This document shows, in pieces, positions 7,747-9,706 of a stretch of DNA of 9,706 nucleotides. A model generated the notes under the pieces. It made no database searches. It worked only from the letters and a program-made list of their open reading frames with translations, and was not told the DNA's origin. Position numbers and translations under genes: made by a program. The DNA is from Candidatus Cellulosilyticum pullistercoris (GTDB taxonomy: Bacteria; Bacillota; Clostridia; Lachnospirales; Cellulosilyticaceae), in NCBI GenBank assembly GCA_018883705.1, contig JAHLFQ010000123.1, positions 1-9,706 of the forward strand, read 5' to 3'. How positions within the stretch are numbered: the first letter of the stretch is position 1; every line of letters begins with the position of its first letter.

Positions 7747-7813
7747 TGGGAGTAAAATAATAAGGATATGTATGAGTATATTGCTCATGCATATCCTTAT
7801 TATTTTACTTCTA
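7747..7813. terminator. Very long hairpin, probable bidirectional terminator
   Basis: Bases 7751-7770 are an exact reverse complement of 7790-7809. The pairing continues inward to 7776/7784 with one G-T pair, and outward to 7747/7813 with two more, giving a stem of about 30 bp around a 7-base loop (7777-7783). The outer stem is A-rich on the 5' side and T-rich on the 3' side in both directions. The hairpin lies between convergent genes, so it probably ends transcription from both sides. Confidence 0.75.
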
Positions 7814-7845
7814 TTGTATGTATCTATTTGTGCTTATAGTATAGC

Positions 7846-8340
7846 CTATGGAGTCAGATAATAAATGGGGTTTAACAAGATGCGTTTGATGAAATCTATT
7901 AGATTGGCTGCAATCTCATCACCACAGTAATAGATTTTACCCAAGTTAATGCCTTCTTCAAGACCAATTGTTAGGTAACTTAGGTCACGGATACGAAAGA
8001 AAGGCAATTCATTTTGGTCAATGATATCACAAGCAAGCTTAATGTCTGACCATTCACCTTCTCTAAAATAAATATCTAGGATAGTAGTAGGTTCTTCTAG
8101 TCCATTGTCTACTCTGTCGTTAGAACAGAGGTAGCCACATCCAATCTCATCCCAAAATGTTTTTAATTCAAGGGGAAAACGATAACCTAGTGCTTTAAGA
8201 CGTTCTTCTTGCTTAGAAATCTCAGTTGAAGAGGGTATACTAGAACGAATGAATTGAGTAGATGCATCGTGCCAGTTAACATGATCATCTTCTTCAAGCT
8301 GCCAATCAATAATATGATCTTTTAAAAAATTAAAGTACAT
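7846..8340 (-). CDS. SUKH (SMI1/KNR4)-like protein, possible immunity protein
   Basis: This is a 164-aa soluble, acidic protein. The central part matches the SUKH pattern: a helix rich in Glu and Lys (SKQEERLKALGYRFP), then LELKTFWDEIGCGYL, a variable middle, and a closing helix NLIDFIKRILLNP. SUKH domains occur widely as immunity proteins against polymorphic toxins in bacteria, but some members have other roles. No toxin gene is visible beside it, so it may be an orphan immunity gene. The start is uncertain. A GTG at 8349 overlaps the GGGGTG site and is unlikely. ATG codons at 8343 and 8340 lie three and six bases after that site, so I choose 8340. It is transcribed alone from its own promoter and ends toward a long hairpin. 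Family assignment is fairly good, function is inference. Confidence 0.78.
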   Translation of the reverse strand: MYFNFLKDHIIDWQLEEDDHVNWHDASTQFIRSSIPSSTEISKQEERLKALGYRFPLELKTFWDEIGCGYLCSNDRVDNGLEEPTTILDIYFREGEWSDIKLACDIIDQNELPFFRIRDLSYLTIGLEEGINLGKIYYCGDEIAANLIDFIKRILLNPIYYLTP

Positions 8341-8366
8341 CATAAACACCCCATTTCATTTAAATA

Positions 8367-8384
8367 CAATATTTAATAATATTG
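8367..8384. repeat. Short inverted repeat in the SUKH leader
   Basis: CAATATT (8367-8373) and AATATTG (8378-8384) are exact inverted repeats around TAAT. They lie at or just after the predicted transcription start of the SUKH gene. It could be a second regulator site or a weak leader hairpin, or chance in AT-rich DNA. Confidence 0.3.
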
Positions 8385-8387
8385 AGA

Positions 8388-8416
8388 GCTATAACAAGAG
8401 TTACGCTTGATGTTAA
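8388..8416 (-). promoter_or_regulatory. Sigma-A-type promoter of the SUKH gene
   Basis: On the - strand there is a -35 box TTAACA (8416-8411; five of six match TTGACA), a 17-base spacer, and a -10 box TATAGC (8393-8388; four of six). The start would be near 8381, leaving a leader of about 40 bases. The -35 box lies in one arm of a palindrome. Confidence 0.65.
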
Positions 8417-8430
8417 ATATATTTTAACAT
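8410..8430. promoter_or_regulatory. Palindrome over the SUKH promoter, candidate operator
   Basis: ATGTTAAA (8410-8417) and TTTAACAT (8423-8430) are exact inverted repeats separated by five bases. One arm contains the -35 box of the SUKH promoter. The size and position suit a dimeric repressor site. The base composition is very AT-rich, so chance cannot be excluded. Confidence 0.45.
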
Positions 8431-8519
8431 TATAGTGAAATATTTTAAATAAAAATAAACTAAAATATATTATCGCATAATGGCTATTATTATGATTTAT
8501 AGTGGATTTTTTGATTCTA

Positions 8520-8548
8520 TTGACAAGTTTAAATAAAAAATTTATGCT
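8520..8548 (+). promoter_or_regulatory. Sigma-A-type promoter of the gene at 8577
   Basis: A perfect -35 box TTGACA (8520-8525) is followed by a 17-base AT-rich spacer and a -10 box TATGCT (8543-8548). Transcription would begin near 8555, about 22 bases before the start codon. The rest of the 236-base divergent region (8341-8576) is very AT-rich and shows no small gene. Confidence 0.75.
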
Positions 8549-8576
8549 TAAGCTAATACATATCAGGGGGATTAGG

Positions 8577-9706
8577 ATGAGTATTTTTGATAAACGAAGT
8601 AAAAAAGAAGAAGTAATACTACCTGAAGAGGAAAAGTTGGTAAATAAGGAGAAAGAGGGTAGTCAGATGGAACATCTAGATGCAGCAGAAAATAGTAGAG
8701 ATTTCAAGGAGGAGAAAGTACTTACAGCACTTCATAAAGTACTTCCAGAAAGTAGGGTGACTCATAAGGGGGTATATATTGAAGCGCTTGATTTAACCAT
8801 AGATACACGTATGCCACATGTTAACGGTGCAGTTGTACAACTGGTATTTGTACTTAAACATAAAATGTTCCAAGAAGAACTGATGGAGACTGTAGCAGGT
8901 GTAGGCTCTACCTTTGGTGAAGCTGTAGAAGAAGGGGTTAAGAATTTTGTAGAATCGGCATTAGAGGGCATGATAAAAGCCTTAAAAGATGAAGGTGGAA
9001 AGGAAGTTACAGCAAATATTTTAGATAGACCTCATCGCTTTAAATGCTATCAAAGTCATGTCGTGCAGCAAGGCTGTAAGGTATCTGGTGAAAGTGTAGA
9101 TTTTTGGCAACTTCTAGGAGAGGATATTGTAAGACGTATTGGTAATAAAAAAGTTTATTTTGTTAAGGTATATGCAGCAAAAACAGCAACAACAGTAAAC
9201 TGTGAATGTCGTGTAAATGGGATGGTTTACGCTAATCTTACGAAAAAACTTAATGAGGTAGTAGGTAGTTGGGAAATTGATGGTGCGATTTACTCAGAAA
9301 GACAGTCTTTTATTTTAATACAAGATGAAGGGACCTATGTACCTTATCCTCTAACAAAAAAAGAGGTAGAATCCTATACGTTAAATACACTACTTTTATA
9401 TAGAGCCTGTCAATCTGAGACAGAATATAGAGAGTTACTAAATAAAATTTTAGAAGTCTGTCCAAACCAATCGTTAGCAATAGAACTTTATAGTTTTATT
9501 CCTGAGATCTTTACAGAGATTATCTTTTCAGATGTGAACTATTCAGATGAAATCTTACTTATTAAAGATGAAGAAAGATATCATATGTTTAGACATCAAC
9601 TAACCTCTTATGACTGGATTTACAATGTAGTAGATCGTACGATTCGTGCAGGATATTTTGAGAAATCTCAAGTAGATCCAATTATTCGTTGTAGTGCATC
9701 ACTTAA
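8577..9706 (+). CDS. Protein of unknown function, 3' end cut by the window edge
   Basis: An uninterrupted frame of at least 376 codons begins at the ATG at 8577, with AGGGGG six bases upstream and a good promoter before it. No stop codon occurs before the window ends. Residues 1-45 are hydrophilic and rich in Lys and Glu (MSIFDKRSKKEE), probably a flexible lead. A compact domain follows, with the segments GVYIEALDLTIDTRMPHVNG, VVQLVFVLKHKMF, VAGVGSTFGEAVEEGVKNFVE and an Ala/Leu-rich helix. A Cys-containing middle contains NCECRVNG, and a late region looks helical. No signal peptide or membrane segment is visible, so it is likely cytoplasmic. The order of a short beta pair, a Gly-rich turn and a long helix loosely recalls DUF6348-type proteins, but I am not confident of this. 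It is divergent from the SUKH gene. That it is a real gene is near certain; its function is not known. Confidence 0.85.
   Translation, partial: MSIFDKRSKKEEVILPEEEKLVNKEKEGSQMEHLDAAENSRDFKEEKVLTALHKVLPESRVTHKGVYIEALDLTIDTRMPHVNGAVVQLVFVLKHKMFQEELMETVAGVGSTFGEAVEEGVKNFVESALEGMIKALKDEGGKEVTANILDRPHRFKCYQSHVVQQGCKVSGESVDFWQLLGEDIVRRIGNKKVYFVKVYAAKTATTVNCECRVNGMVYANLTKKLNEVVGSWEIDGAIYSERQSFILIQDEGTYVPYPLTKKEVESYTLNTLLLYRACQSETEYRELLNKILEVCPNQSLAIELYSFIPEIFTEIIFSDVNYSDEILLIKDEERYHMFRHQLTSYDWIYNVVDRTIRAGYFEKSQVDPIIRCSASL

Noticed and set aside
8476..8494. CATAAT / ATTATG inverted repeat upstream of the 8577 promoter
   Set aside because: Only six bases per arm in very AT-rich DNA, so chance is a sufficient explanation.
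8762..8971. A 69-codon frame on the - strand opposite the gene at 8577
   Set aside because: It is low-complexity in Ser, Thr and Pro, as expected of an antisense reading of coding DNA, and the + strand frame has a promoter and ribosome binding site.

Overview
This window looks like chromosomal DNA of a low-GC Firmicute, most likely a Clostridia/Lachnospiraceae-type anaerobe. The evidence is AT-rich sequence with A/T-ending codons, strong AGGAGG-type ribosome binding sites, sigma-A-like promoters, and a gene set typical of that group. I see no rRNA, tRNA, CRISPR array, insertion sequence, origin or integrase. Coding density is high and no gene-free stretch exceeds about 240 bases.

Left part (1-2870). 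The 3' portion of an M3-family zinc oligopeptidase gene enters from the left edge (+). It converges on a stand-alone GltD/PreT-like FAD, Fe-S and NAD(P)-dependent oxidoreductase gene (-). A strong hairpin with T-runs on both sides lies between them and probably terminates both genes. The oxidoreductase promoter lies back to back with the promoter of the next operon.

Centre (2892-7352). Three tightly packed + strand genes form an operon: a MoxR-type AAA+ ATPase, a membrane-anchored DUF58 protein, and a large membrane protein with an external transglutaminase-like domain whose Cys/His/Asp triad is intact. The first junction is an ATGA overlap and the second an 8-base overlap. The locus type is widespread, but what it does in the cell is largely undefined. 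By analogy, a MoxR chaperone may remodel a DUF58/transglutaminase complex acting at the cell envelope.

Right part (7353-9706). This part is more accessory in character. A 102-aa protein of unknown function has its Shine-Dalgarno sequence locked in a perfect 12-bp inverted repeat. It is followed by a very long hairpin of about 30 bp, then a convergent SUKH (SMI1/KNR4)-type gene (-). A divergent gene of unknown function (+) runs off the right edge. The two divergent genes share a 236-base AT-rich region with a recognisable promoter for each and a palindrome over the -35 box of the SUKH promoter. SUKH proteins are often immunity proteins of polymorphic toxins, so this end may be a small immunity- or defence-type island, but no toxin gene is visible.

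The best candidates for something undescribed are the hairpin-controlled small gene, the uncharacterised right-edge protein and the palindrome-controlled divergent pair. Nothing here proves a new system.
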